Source of the DNA: Synergistaceae bacterium
GTDB taxonomy: Bacteria; Synergistota; Synergistia; Synergistales; Synergistaceae
DNA length: 11,146 nt
Direction: 5' to 3'
NCBI GenBank assembly: GCA_012728505.1
Contig: JAAYEY010000107.1
Coordinates: 1-11,146, forward strand
Each line of letters starts with the position of its first letter. Positions within the stretch are counted from its first letter, which is position 1. Both the position numbers and the translations under genes were made by a program. Shown piece after piece: positions 1-7,978 of the stretch. The notes under the pieces are model-generated. The model did not search any database, was not told the DNA's origin, and was given only the letters and a program-made list of their open reading frames with translations.

Positions 1-1308
1 GGCCTCCGTGGTCGCGGCGGCGGTGGATTCTCCACCGGCATGAAGTGGATGTTCTGCCAAAAATCCCCCGGACCAAAAAAATATGTGATATGCAACGCTG
101 ACGAAGGAGACCCGGGTGCCTTCATGGACCGTTCCCTCCTAGAGGGCGACCCTCACGCGATACTTGAAGGAATGGCTATCGGAGCATATGCAATGGGTGC
201 TGACGAAGGCTATATCTATTGCCGAGCTGAATATCCGCTCGCGATAAAAAGACTTCTAAAGTCAATAAAAGATGGGGAAGAAGCAGGTCTTCTCGGGGAT
301 GATATCCTCGGCTCCGGCTTCAACTTCAAACTCCACGTTAAGGAAGGCGCCGGTGCATTTGTCTGCGGCGAAGAGACCGCACTGATGAACTCTATAGAGG
401 GTAAGCGCGGTATGCCTCGCCCCCGTCCTCCCTTCCCTGCAATAAAGGGGCTCTGGGAAAAACCCTCCAACATTAACAACGTGGAGACTTGGGCGAACGT
501 GCCACAAATAATGTTCAATGGTCCGGAATGGTATGCAGCCTACGGTTATGAAAAATCACGCGGGACAAAAGTCTTCGCACTTACAGGCAAGGTTAACAAC
601 ACTGGGCTTGTGGAAGTGCCGATGGGAACCACCATCCGTGAGATCGTATTCGATATAGGCGGTGGCATCATTGGCGGCAAAAAATTTAAGGCCGTTCAGA
701 TAGGTGGACCCTCCGGCGGATGCCTGACAGAGGAGCATTTAGACCTGCCTGTCAGCTATGAATCGCTTACGGCCGCAGGAGCCATCATGGGTTCAGGCGG
801 TCTGGTCGTCGTCGACGAAGATACTTGCATGGTCGACTTAGCCAAATTCTTCCTCGAATTCACTCAGCGTGAATCCTGCGGAAAGTGCATCCCCTGCCGA
901 GAAGGAACCAAAAAGATGCTTGACATCCTTATCCGAATCACAGAAGGCAATGGGCGTGAGGAAGATATCGAAAACCTTATCTACCTTGGGACACAAGTCA
1001 AGACAGCATCCCTATGCGGTCTTGGCCAGACAGCTCCTAACCCTGTGCTTACAACGATACGCTACTTCAGAGATGAATACGAAGCACATATCAGGGATAA
1101 GAGATGTCCGGCGGGAGTATGCCCTGCACTGATAAAAGTCACAATCGATCCGGCTAAGTGCGTAGGCTGTACAAAATGCACAAAATCCTGCCCGGTTAAC
1201 GCAATTTCCGGAACAGTCAAACAGCCGCACGTCATCGATCAAGATCTTTGCATAAAGTGCAAAGCTTGTATCGAAGTTTGCCCGTTCAAGGCAATAGCTG
1301 CTATATAG
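1..1308 (+). CDS. NuoF/HydB/HylB-like FMN, NAD(P)H-binding and Fe-S subunit of formate dehydrogenase (5' partial)
   Basis: This is the flavin subunit that exchanges electrons between NAD(P)H, via FMN, and Fe-S clusters, here probably for the formate dehydrogenase encoded next. The frame is open from base 1; the ATG at 40 is internal, because the residues before it already form the glycine-rich FMN motif [13 protein letters not shown]. In fragment numbering (435 residues): [10 protein letters not shown] lies at about 32-41, the NuoF [4Fe-4S] ligands are C293, C296, C299 and C339, and a C-terminal two-cluster ferredoxin domain has C387/C390/C393/C397 and C417/C420/C423/C427. That extra ferredoxin tail is typical of HydB/HylB rather than of plain respiratory NuoF. 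The missing N-terminus would hold the start and probably a thioredoxin-like [2Fe-2S] domain. The stop at 1306-1308 lies 17 bases before fdhA, so the two genes are surely co-transcribed. Whether the complex bifurcates electrons to ferredoxin is inference. Confidence 0.93.
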   Translation, partial: GLRGRGGGGFSTGMKWMFCQKSPGPKKYVICNADEGDPGAFMDRSLLEGDPHAILEGMAIGAYAMGADEGYIYCRAEYPLAIKRLLKSIKDGEEAGLLGDDILGSGFNFKLHVKEGAGAFVCGEETALMNSIEGKRGMPRPRPPFPAIKGLWEKPSNINNVETWANVPQIMFNGPEWYAAYGYEKSRGTKVFALTGKVNNTGLVEVPMGTTIREIVFDIGGGIIGGKKFKAVQIGGPSGGCLTEEHLDLPVSYESLTAAGAIMGSGGLVVVDEDTCMVDLAKFFLEFTQRESCGKCIPCREGTKKMLDILIRITEGNGREEDIENLIYLGTQVKTASLCGLGQTAPNPVLTTIRYFRDEYEAHIRDKRCPAGVCPALIKVTIDPAKCVGCTKCTKSCPVNAISGTVKQPHVIDQDLCIKCKACIEVCPFKAIAAI

Positions 1309-1325
1309 GAATGAGGTGAGATAAT

Positions 1326-4019
1326 ATGGCAAACGCAACGATAAATGGAAGAAGCGTAGAGTTCGAACCTGGTAAGACAATATTACAGGTAGCCAGAGCC
1401 GCCGATATTTACATACCGGTCCTCTGTGAACATCCTGCGCTTGAAATAGCGGGAGCTTGCAGGGTCTGCCTCGTAGAGGTGGAAAAAAACCCCAAGCTTC
1501 TGACAGCCTGCTCCACTCCTATAATGGATGGAATGGTAATAGAGACTAATACTGAAAAAGTTAGAGCAGCCCGTAAGGCGGTCATCGAACTTCTTCTAAT
1601 CCGCCACCCACTCGAATGCTTCAGCTGCAGCAGCAACGGAAAGTGTGAACTACAGGCAATCGCATATGATCTCGGAATAGAGAAATCTCCCTTCTGGGAA
1701 GAAGGAGACACCTGCGTAGAGCATAAGCTTGACGACAGCAACCCCTTCTACATCCGTGATCTCAACAAATGCATACTTTGCGGCCGCTGCATCAGAGTCT
1801 GTGACAAGCTCTCTCAGTACCATGCCATTGACTTCCAGCAGCGTGGTATCCACACAGCTGTCCAACCACCGGTCGGAAGAAAACTGGAAGAATCTGACTG
1901 CACATTCTGTGGCCAATGCGTCGCTGTATGCCCGGTCGGAGCTCTTTATGAGAAACCGTCTGTCGGAAAAGGTCGTCCTTGGGAAGTCGAAACAACGAAG
2001 ACCATATGCACATACTGTGGCGTTGGATGTGAGCTTCTCGTCGAGGTCAACAAGAGAACCGGTAAGATCGCAAATGTGACATCTGACCATACAAATATGA
2101 ATTCCGTCAACAAAGGCCGTACTTGCGTAAAAGGCCGTTTCTCATGGGAATTCGTAAACCATCCCGATAGACTTAAGACGCCTCTCATTAAAGAGAACGG
2201 AGAATTCCGTAAGGCGACTTGGGATGAGGCTCTTGACAAAGTGGCTGAAGGCCTCAAGAGGAACATGGGCAAAACCGGATTTTTCTCCTCGGCACGGTGC
2301 ACCAACGAGGAAAACTACCTCATGCAGAGGTTCGCAAGAGAGGTTATGGGCACTAATAACATAGACCACTGCGCCCACCTCTGACACTCCGCAACAGTTG
2401 CAGGTCTCGGTGAGACCTTCGGAAGCGGAGCAATGACAAATAATTTTGATTCAATCCAATCTGCCGATACCATCATGGTAATCGGTTCAAACACAACTGA
2501 GGCACACCCCGTCATCGGGATGATGATAAAAGAACAGGTCCGTAAAGGCGCCAAGCTTATCGTCTGTGACCCACGCACAATTGAACTTCACGAGTTGGCC
2601 ACAGTTAAAATCAACCAAAGAAGCGGATCTGACGTAGCACTTCTCAACGGCATGATGAACGTAATCTTGGCCGAAAACCTTCACAATCCTAAATTCATCG
2701 AGGAGAGAGTGGAGAAGTTTGAAGAACTAAAGGCTACGGTAGAAAAATATACACCAGAGTATGTTGAGGGCATCACCGGTGTACCTGCGGATACTATCCG
2801 TGAGGCCGCACGTACATATGCTGCAGGACCAAACTCGGCTCTCTTCTACACGATGGGTATCACTCAGCACACCACCGGAACCAACAACGTCCGCAGCTGC
2901 TGCAATCTGGCTCTTCTCTGTGGAATGATGGGTCGTCCGGGAACTGGCGTGAACCCACTGCGCGGACAGAACAACGTGCAGGGTGCCTGCGACATGGGAG
3001 CCCTACCTGCAACTCTGCCTGGCTACCTTAAGGTAGGTTTACCCGCAGCTGCGGAAAAGATCGAAAAGCTTTGGGGATGCAAGATTCCTGAAGAAGGAAA
3101 AGTCGGTCTCTCTGTAGTTACAATGATGAAAGCTGCTGGCAACGGAGAACTCAAAGCGCTCTACATAATGGGAGAAAACCCCATGGTCACAGACCCAAAT
3201 ACCAACCATGTGGCTCATGCACTTGACACACTTGACTTCTTGGTCGTACAGGATATCTTCCTGACAGAGACAGCGGAGAGGGCTGACGTTGTCCTACCAG
3301 CTGCATGCTGGCCAGAGAAAACGGGAACTTACAGCAATACAATCCGCGCGGTACAGCTGAGCCACAAAGCGTGCGATTCACCCGGTGAAGCAAGGGAAGA
3401 CTGGACTATATTTGTCGAACTTGCGAAACGTCTTGGACATAATTGGGACTTCAAAAGCTCATCAGAAGTTTTTGATGATATCGCAAGGTTCGTTCCTGCC
3501 TATGCTGGGATGAGCCATGAGCGTCTTGAAAAAGGGTATCTGCAGTGGCCCTGCCCAACTCCGGAACACCCCGGAACACCGAATCTCCACGCAGTACAAT
3601 TCTCGAGACCAAACGGGATGGCGACATTCTCGCCCTGCGAATGGGCTGCACCGCATGAATGGCCAGATGAAGAGTATCCGTTCATAGCAAACACGGGACG
3701 TAACCTCTACCACTACCATTCAGGTTCGATGAGCCGTAGGGGCCCATCCGGTAGGTATGTCAAAGGACTCTATATCGAGGTCAACCCAGCTGATGCCGCC
3801 GCTATGGGCATCTGCGAAGGCGAAAACGTAAAAGTTGAGTCACGCCGCGGTGAAGTAACAGGAGTAGCAAGGATAACTGAAAGCGTACCGGAGAAGATGG
3901 TATTCGTGCCGTTCCACTTTGGAGAAGCTCCGGCCAACATGCTGACTGCTTCGGTCTGGGATCCTACTTCTGAGACTCCTCCCTTTAAGGTCAGCGCAGT
4001 AAAGGTATCTAAGGCATAA
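1326..4019 (+). CDS. fdhA: Selenocysteine-containing formate dehydrogenase catalytic subunit (Mo/W-bisMGD), UGA read through at codon 353
   Basis: This subunit oxidises formate to CO2, or the reverse, at a Mo/W bis-MGD centre. The frame runs 1326-4019 if the TGA at 2382-2384 is read as selenocysteine, giving 897 residues with Sec353. The surrounding residues DHCAHL-U-HSATVAGLG match the active-site Sec-His context of formate dehydrogenases, and homology continues without a break on both sides. Domains in order: NuoG-like [2Fe-2S] (C34, C45, C48, C62); His-Cys [4Fe-4S] (H94, C98, C101, C107); two ferredoxin clusters (C149/152/155/159 and C192/195/198/202); molybdopterin-domain [4Fe-4S] (C228, C231, C235, C267); molybdopterin core; and a dinucleotide-binding C-terminal domain containing GRNLYHYHSG. 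The long N-terminal Fe-S region suits electron transfer to the preceding flavin subunit. A GAGGTGAG ribosome-binding site sits 5 bases before the ATG. Sec decoding would need SelA/SelB/SelC from elsewhere. An annotator treating TGA as stop would split it into 1326-2384 and 2433-4019. Confidence 0.96.
2385..2429 (+). promoter_or_regulatory. Candidate bacterial SECIS element for selenocysteine insertion
   Basis: The mRNA directly after the UGA can fold. An outer stem pairs UCCGC (2388-2392) with GCGGA (2425-2429), and a perfect inner hairpin pairs GGUCUC (2403-2408) with GAGACC (2412-2417) around a GGU loop. The loop begins 24 nt after the UGA with a G, which fits the known bacterial SECIS pattern of a short apical loop with an early G about 16-37 nt downstream. 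The segment GUUGCAGGUCU (2397-2407) also matches, as I recall it, the E. coli fdhF SECIS apex at the same distance from UGA. The exact fold is not proven; the function is well supported by the context. Confidence 0.72.
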
Positions 4020-4035
4020 ACAGTAACGGCAACAA

Positions 4036-4070
4036 GTAACAGGGGCGGATAATATAATCCGCCCCGTTAC
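4036..4070 (+). terminator. Strong stem-loop between fdhA and focA, no T-run (attenuator, processing site or weak terminator)
   Basis: GTAAC plus GGGGCGGAT (4036-4050, with one bulged A at 4041) pairs perfectly with ATCCGCCCC plus GTTAC (4057-4070) around the loop AATATA. This gives a 14-bp, GC-rich stem starting 16 bases after the fdhA stop. Neither strand has a T-tract behind the hairpin, so it is not a classical Rho-independent terminator. It could stabilise the 3' end of the fdhA message, mark RNA processing, or partly terminate, so that focA and later genes are made at a different level from fdhA. Confidence 0.55.
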
Positions 4071-4078
4071 AACATAAT

Positions 4079-4096
4079 AAAAACGGAGGCGTTTTT
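4079..4096 (+). promoter_or_regulatory. focA ribosome-binding site lying in a small hairpin loop
   Basis: The Shine-Dalgarno GGAGG (4085-4089) lies 11 bases before the focA ATG. It is flanked by complementary arms AAAAACG (4079-4085) and CGTTTTT (4090-4096), so most of it falls in the 4-base loop of a 7-bp, mostly A-U stem. The pairing is weak and may form only at low temperature or with help from a factor. Confidence 0.4.
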
Positions 4097-4100
4097 ACAA

Positions 4101-4934
4101 ATGAACTTTAAACCACCAGTAGAAATTGCAAAGACTGCATGTGTAGTAGCAAAGGCAAAAGCAAATATGTCTATCAAAGCAATGCTCGTAATGGGATTCC
4201 TTGCGGGCGCCTACATCGCATTCGGCGGCTTTTTGATGACTACCGTTACTCAGGATGTTGCTCAGTACGCCGGCGTCGGGATCTCAAAGATGCTCGGAGG
4301 AGCAGTGTTTGCCCTTGGACTCATGCTCGTTATAGTAGGCGGAGCAGAGCTCTTCACAGGAAATTGCCTCATGCCTATAGGCATGCTCTCCGGATGCGCT
4401 TCTTTTCAGAGCGTGCTGAAAAACTGGACCGTAGTCTACATCGCTAACTTCCTCGGATCCATTGCTCTTGCATGGATGATCTATAACACAGGACTGGCTA
4501 CCGGAGCTACCGGAGTCAATGCACTTAAAATAGCTGTAGCAAAGGTTAACCTCCCCATGAGCCAGATGATATTCCGTGGTATCCTCTGTAACTGGCTTGT
4601 CGTTATGGCCGTTTGGATGTCATTCTCAGCAATGGATGTAATAAGCAAATATATCTGCTGCCTAATCCCCATTGGCGGATTCGTAACCATGGGATTCGAA
4701 CACAGCATTGCAAACATGTATTTCATAGCTCTGGGCCTGTTCATTAAAGGCGGAGATGCGGCAACAGTCGAACTCGCAGCTGTCGCACCTGATAAACTTG
4801 CGGCTCTAACCATGGGAGGCTACTGGGGAAACCTAATTCCTGTAACCATCGGCAACATGATTGGCGGGATTTTATTTGTAGCAGTTCTTTACTACATGGT
4901 ATTTTCAGGAGCTCTAGAAGAACCTAAAGCATAA
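4101..4934 (+). CDS. focA: Formate/nitrite transporter family channel, FocA type
   Basis: An integral inner-membrane protein of 277 residues, the usual length for the FNT family, which forms pentameric aquaporin-like channels. Visible family signatures: GGAELFTGN at 80-88, including the constriction Thr (T86); ILCNWLVVMAVW at 161-172; and GFEHSIANMYFI at 198-209 with the central histidine H201. Six hydrophobic segments can be picked out (roughly 26-46, 65-85, 108-130, 155-177, 184-212 and 244-270). The HSIAN context resembles formate channels more than nitrite (NirC) channels, and the position directly after formate dehydrogenase supports formate as the substrate. It would import formate for oxidation or export formate made from CO2. 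It follows fdhA after 81 bases holding a stem-loop, and precedes mobA by 12 bases. Confidence 0.93.
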   Translation: MNFKPPVEIAKTACVVAKAKANMSIKAMLVMGFLAGAYIAFGGFLMTTVTQDVAQYAGVGISKMLGGAVFALGLMLVIVGGAELFTGNCLMPIGMLSGCASFQSVLKNWTVVYIANFLGSIALAWMIYNTGLATGATGVNALKIAVAKVNLPMSQMIFRGILCNWLVVMAVWMSFSAMDVISKYICCLIPIGGFVTMGFEHSIANMYFIALGLFIKGGDAATVELAAVAPDKLAALTMGGYWGNLIPVTIGNMIGGILFVAVLYYMVFSGALEEPKA

Positions 4935-4946
4935 AAACAATAAGTC

Positions 4947-5645
4947 ATGAAACCACCACTTCATATAAAGACCTTGGTAGATACTCCGGTCGTTAATGCG
5001 GCACACAAGGAGCGCCTCCACGCTTCGCTGCTTTTGCTGGCAGGGGGTCAAGGTTCAAGAATGGGTGGAAGAAACAAACTTTATCTTGAATTCGAGGGTT
5101 CTCTCCTCATAGAGGGCACCCTCGAGGTAGTTGCCCCACTTTTCAGTGAGACCATTTTGCTTGTAGCTCCTGGAGAATCAGAAAATATAAAAAAACACTT
5201 TTCTTCCATGGTTAGAAAATGGGAGATAACCATAGTGGAGGATAGAGTCCGGGCGAGGGGACCACTCGAAGGTCTCTATAACGGTCTTTACAATATGAAG
5301 GAAGAGTGGGGATTTCTACTTGGCTGTGATATGCCGACCCCCGATCCTGGTGTCATAATAGGTATGAACAGTTTTTGCACCGAACATAACGATGCCGTCG
5401 TAGCAGAAAGGCTGGGGTACCTTGAACCGCTCCATGCGTTCTACAGAAAAAGCTGTATAGACCCCGTTTTAGATGCCATGCGTCGCGGAGACAGAAAGAT
5501 CAAGCAATTTTATAGCGGGGTAAAGCTCACTGTTGTTTACGAAGAGGCGCTTAAAAAATTCGGGGATGATAGGAGCTCTTTCTTTAACCTCAACACGCCT
5601 CATGACGTAGAAAAAATGAAGCTCTGTCAGGAAGTGAAAGATTAA
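4947..5645 (+). CDS. mobA: MobA-like molybdenum cofactor guanylyltransferase
   Basis: A 232-residue nucleotidyltransferase that would transfer GMP from GTP onto Mo-molybdopterin to make the MGD cofactor needed by formate dehydrogenase. Visible motifs: the nucleotide-binding signature LAGGQGSRMGGRNK at 31-44, GPLEGL at 105-110, the metal-binding CDMP at 127-130 and NLNTPHD at 214-220, all in the order expected for MobA. The leader before the LAGG motif (about 30 residues) is longer than usual, and the ATG at 4947 has no clear Shine-Dalgarno; it begins 12 bases after the focA stop, so it may rely on translational coupling or start slightly later. The stop overlaps the next start (TAATG). A MocA-like cytidylyltransferase is the main alternative, but adjacency to a bis-MGD enzyme favours MobA. 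Confidence 0.85.
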   Translation: MKPPLHIKTLVDTPVVNAAHKERLHASLLLLAGGQGSRMGGRNKLYLEFEGSLLIEGTLEVVAPLFSETILLVAPGESENIKKHFSSMVRKWEITIVEDRVRARGPLEGLYNGLYNMKEEWGFLLGCDMPTPDPGVIIGMNSFCTEHNDAVVAERLGYLEPLHAFYRKSCIDPVLDAMRRGDRKIKQFYSGVKLTVVYEEALKKFGDDRSSFFNLNTPHDVEKMKLCQEVKD

Positions 5646-6190
5646 TGTTAGAACTTAAAGAAGGCTTTAGACGTTTTTCAGCAAAAGCTGACCATGCTTT
5701 TTATGCCGGACTAGTCGCAGGACAGCATCCTCACACTATGGTCATATCCTGCAGCGACAGCAGGATAATACCCGAATATATTTTCGACGCGGAACCGGGG
5801 GAGATCTTCGTTCTCAGAAACGTTGGGAATCTTGCCAGAACAGAGGAGTCTTCTGTACAGGCTTGCATAGACTACGCTATCAGACACCTAAATGTGAAAA
5901 AAATAGCAGTGCTGGCCCATAATCAGTGCGGAGCTGTCAAGGCAACAGAACACAAAGAACATCTGGACACAGAAGGGCTTAAGAAATGGCTCGAACAAGA
6001 GGAATATACCGGCTCCGGCCTCGAAGCGGCCGAAAAAAACCAAGCTGTGCGTCAGCTTGCAAAATTGAGCGAATATACAACTGTTAAAGAAGCTACTAAA
6101 GACGGACATCTCGAACTCTGTGCTCTCTACTTCCACCTCGAACCGATCTCTCTTGAAATATACGAGGATGGAAAGTGGAGTTCCCTCTAA
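5645..6190 (+). CDS. Beta-class carbonic anhydrase
   Basis: A 181-residue cytoplasmic enzyme interconverting CO2 and bicarbonate. The zinc-site motifs are intact: SCSDSR with C36, D38 and R40, and HNQCGA with H92 and C95. The segment EIFVLRNVGNLAR (53-65) is also typical. The Asn after His92 replaces the more common Ser/Thr and is a minor variation. It overlaps the mobA stop by one base and is the last gene of the formate block. Since formate dehydrogenase makes or consumes CO2, a co-expressed anhydrase would keep CO2 and bicarbonate in balance; that role is inferred from position. An AGGA lies about 12 bases before the start, and coupling to mobA is likely. Confidence 0.93.
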   Translation: MLELKEGFRRFSAKADHAFYAGLVAGQHPHTMVISCSDSRIIPEYIFDAEPGEIFVLRNVGNLARTEESSVQACIDYAIRHLNVKKIAVLAHNQCGAVKATEHKEHLDTEGLKKWLEQEEYTGSGLEAAEKNQAVRQLAKLSEYTTVKEATKDGHLELCALYFHLEPISLEIYEDGKWSSL

Positions 6191-6342
6191 ACATTAAATT
6201 CAAGCAATCAGCCTCTATGGTAATTACAAAGAAATACCTATGGCTTTGCCAGACAACTGATATATAAAAATGAATATACGATTTAATAGCACACACTCCC
6301 TGTCCTTATGATATAGACGGGGCAAATAGAGAGGAGACCCAA
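6191..6342 (+). other. AT-rich intergenic leader before the rubrerythrin-like gene, with a stem-loop
   Basis: These 152 bases separate the formate operon from the rubrerythrin-like gene and probably carry that gene's promoter, though I find no -35/-10 pair of convincing spacing. CCCTGTC (6298-6304) can pair with GACGGGG (6316-6322, one G-U pair) to form a leader hairpin about 12 bases before the ribosome-binding site GAGAGGAG. A 14-base segment (6222-6235) recurs exactly at 6349-6362, just inside the next gene. No terminator with a T-run is visible after the carbonic anhydrase gene, so some read-through is possible. Confidence 0.4.
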
Positions 6343-6792
6343 ATGAGAAATTACAAAGAAATCTTGAAAATGGCAATACAAAACGAGGTTGAGGCCTTTG
6401 AGTTCTACAGGGATGCGGCAGTGAAAATGAAAGATCCTGCCATGAAAAGGGCTTTTCAAGAGCTTGCTGATGAAGAAGCAGGGCATAAAGCACTGCTTGA
6501 AGGTTATCTGGAAAATGATATGAAGGAAATGAAGTTCACGGAAGAGGCAGACTACAAGGTAGCAGAAACTGTAGAGGCTCAAGTCCTTTCAGTTGATATG
6601 CCATTTAAAGATGCTATCGCTCTCGCAATGAAAAAAGAACAGGAAGCGATGGAGATGTATCAGCAATTTGCTTGTGCCAGCGAAGAAGGGAAGCAGAAAG
6701 AGACCTTTCTTGAGCTTGCAAAAATGGAACTAGGCCATAAGGCACGGCTAGAGGATATCTATACAAACGTAGCCTTCGTCGAAGTCTGGTAA
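6343..6792 (+). CDS. Rubrerythrin-like ferritin-family diiron protein (no rubredoxin domain)
   Basis: A 149-residue, mostly helical protein made of two similar halves, as in the four-helix bundle of rubrerythrins. Probable diiron ligands: E15, E45 and H48 (EAGH) in the first half; E99, E129 and H132 (ELGH) in the second. The protein ends soon after the last helix, so the C-terminal rubredoxin domain of classical rubrerythrin is absent; an external electron donor would be needed for peroxide reduction. Such proteins usually protect anaerobes from peroxide or O2, which suits a neighbourhood of oxygen-sensitive Fe-S and Sec enzymes. The exact substrate cannot be read from sequence, and an iron-storage-like role is an alternative. 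A good ribosome-binding site (GAGGAG) sits 6 bases upstream, and the gene is probably transcribed on its own. Confidence 0.85.
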   Translation: MRNYKEILKMAIQNEVEAFEFYRDAAVKMKDPAMKRAFQELADEEAGHKALLEGYLENDMKEMKFTEEADYKVAETVEAQVLSVDMPFKDAIALAMKKEQEAMEMYQQFACASEEGKQKETFLELAKMELGHKARLEDIYTNVAFVEVW

Positions 6793-6842
6793 GATTCGGG
6801 GAGCGTCTCCGAATTACTACAAAAAATTAAAACTGATAAGTG

Positions 6843-6883
6843 AGCGTTCCGCAGTAAGTAACATAGCGGGGCGCTTGTTTTAT
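6843..6883. terminator. Probable bidirectional terminator between convergent genes
   Basis: AGCGTTCCGC (6843-6852) pairs with GCGGGGCGCT (6866-6875) as a 10-bp stem with two G-U pairs on the plus strand, followed by TGTTTTAT. It should end transcription of the rubrerythrin-like gene. Read on the minus strand, the stem sits just after the PHP gene stop and is followed, after a short gap, by a T-rich stretch, so it may serve both directions. A second, shorter inverted repeat (about 6794-6814) just after the rubrerythrin stop lacks a T-run. Confidence 0.7.
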
Positions 6884-7629
6884 CCCCATGGCCACGATAT
6901 TCTTCTGCCCTCTTCGCCTCTGATGGCTTTCTTGATTTCGTCAAACGTTGGCTCTTCGAGCATCATTTTAGTACAGTTTGCTCTGGACAGTGTATCGAGG
7001 GTGTGTGAATCTGAAGACCTTATAAAGGTTCTCCCTGGATATTTTTTCCTCCACTCAGCAGCCTCGTCGGAACTTATCCTCCATGACAACTCAAAAGCGT
7101 CTGCCTGATAGTCTTGGGGCATCGGGCCCAGCGCCACAGGGAATGAAAATGAAGGTCTATTAACATGGGCTAAAATGGCAAGACCTCCCAACTCTTGAAC
7201 CTTTGACACTATCTGATCAACTTCATATCCTGCGCCCTGGATGAGAAGTGTTTCTTCTTCTTTCAAAATATTGTTGCAACAGTCCAAGACTACCTGATAT
7301 CCGAAATAGTCAACGTCGTTTTTTATTAACGGCATCTTTTCCCAAAGCCAGTCCTTGTATGTCTGCGCCGTTTCGTAATCTGGAAATACGCAGAGAGTAT
7401 GCACGTCCTCCGCACTCTGGGTTTCAATACAGGGCAAAACCACTGGATTTCCACCGGAAGCTTCATACACGGCAGGGTAGTTATCGCAGGTGTTGTGGTC
7501 AGATATACCTATTACATCGATACCCGCTTTTCTGGCAGCTAAAACTATCTCTGGTGCACCCATATCAAGGCTTCCACAGGGAGAGAGAGCTGTATGTATG
7601 TGAAGATCAACCCAGAAAGGCGCAAGCAT
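6880..7629 (-). CDS. PHP-domain metal-dependent phosphoesterase
   Basis: A 249-residue stand-alone PHP protein. The metal-site residues are intact and in order: DLHIHT (H10, H12), SDHNT (D44, H45), E69, H77, AHVN (H155) and SSDSH (D207, H209), which would bind two or three Zn, Mn or Fe ions and hydrolyse a phosphoester. Relatives act on small molecules such as histidinol phosphate, nucleoside bisphosphates or cyclic nucleotides; the substrate here is unknown. It is the last gene of the minus-strand block, 6 bases after the DRTGG gene, with an AGGG ribosome-binding site about 9 bases from the ATG. Its place behind kinase-like and DRTGG proteins suggests it removes a phosphate or a nucleotide signal made in the same pathway; that is inference. 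The final residues overlap the terminator region. Confidence 0.88.
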   Translation of the reverse strand: MLAPFWVDLHIHTALSPCGSLDMGAPEIVLAARKAGIDVIGISDHNTCDNYPAVYEASGGNPVVLPCIETQSAEDVHTLCVFPDYETAQTYKDWLWEKMPLIKNDVDYFGYQVVLDCCNNILKEEETLLIQGAGYEVDQIVSKVQELGGLAILAHVNRPSFSFPVALGPMPQDYQADAFELSWRISSDEAAEWRKKYPGRTFIRSSDSHTLDTLSRANCTKMMLEEPTFDEIKKAIRGEEGRRISWPWG

Positions 7630-7635
7630 ACTTTG

Positions 7636-7974
7636 CTACCCTTTTATGCCAAGTTCAGAGAGCCTCTTACATGTGTCAAATATTGACTCGCTCACAGATG
7701 CGATGCAAATGTTTTCTGTCCTGCATCTCTCAACAAGGTCTTCCGGCGCTTTTCGACCCGCAGCAAGTATTATAATCGGGATTTCCTTCAAAACTGCAAC
7801 GGCAGCAACATTGAGATGAGCCTGTATAGTTACCCAGGCAGATCCCTCGGAGACAGTGCCCATTATAAAACTGAGAAGGTCTCCTACGGCAGCATGAGTG
7901 ATTTCTCTATCCTGTTCACCAGGAGCCTGTACATCTGCATTTAATCTTTCACAAAGTTCCTTTATTTTCAGCAT
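7636..7974 (-). CDS. Small DRTGG-domain protein (first copy, next to PHP)
   Basis: A 112-residue protein consisting of little more than one DRTGG-type domain, with the pattern MLKIKELCERLNADV at the start, a hydrophobic middle (HLNVAAVAVL then IPIIILAAG) and a final SIFDTCKRLSELGI helix. DRTGG domains occur next to CBS domains and in phosphotransacetylase-like proteins and are thought to bind ligands; their function is poorly known. It starts 4 bases after the stop of the hydrogenase-like gene; the nearest purine-rich GAGGG is about 14 bases before the ATG, inside that gene, so translation is probably coupled. It resembles the other DRTGG protein in the window (9917-10285) in length and fold pattern, but the two are clearly diverged paralogues. 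Confidence 0.8.
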   Translation of the reverse strand: MLKIKELCERLNADVQAPGEQDREITHAAVGDLLSFIMGTVSEGSAWVTIQAHLNVAAVAVLKEIPIIILAAGRKAPEDLVERCRTENICIASVSESIFDTCKRLSELGIKG

Positions 7975-7978
7975 TTTA

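Noticed and set aside
40..1308. ATG at 40 as the true start of the NuoF-like gene
   Set aside because: The frame is open to base 1 and the upstream residues form the conserved FMN-binding glycine motif, so the gene is cut by the window edge.
2433..4019. Separate gene starting at ATG 2433
   Set aside because: It is in the same frame as 1326-2384, homology continues through the TGA, and the ATG has no ribosome-binding site; it is the second half of the selenoprotein.
4053..4058. TATAAT as a -10 box for focA
   Set aside because: It falls in the loop of the 4036-4070 hairpin and has no -35-like sequence at suitable spacing.
6217..6267. Tiny 16-codon ORF before the rubrerythrin-like gene
   Set aside because: No ribosome-binding site and no recognisable peptide; likely chance.
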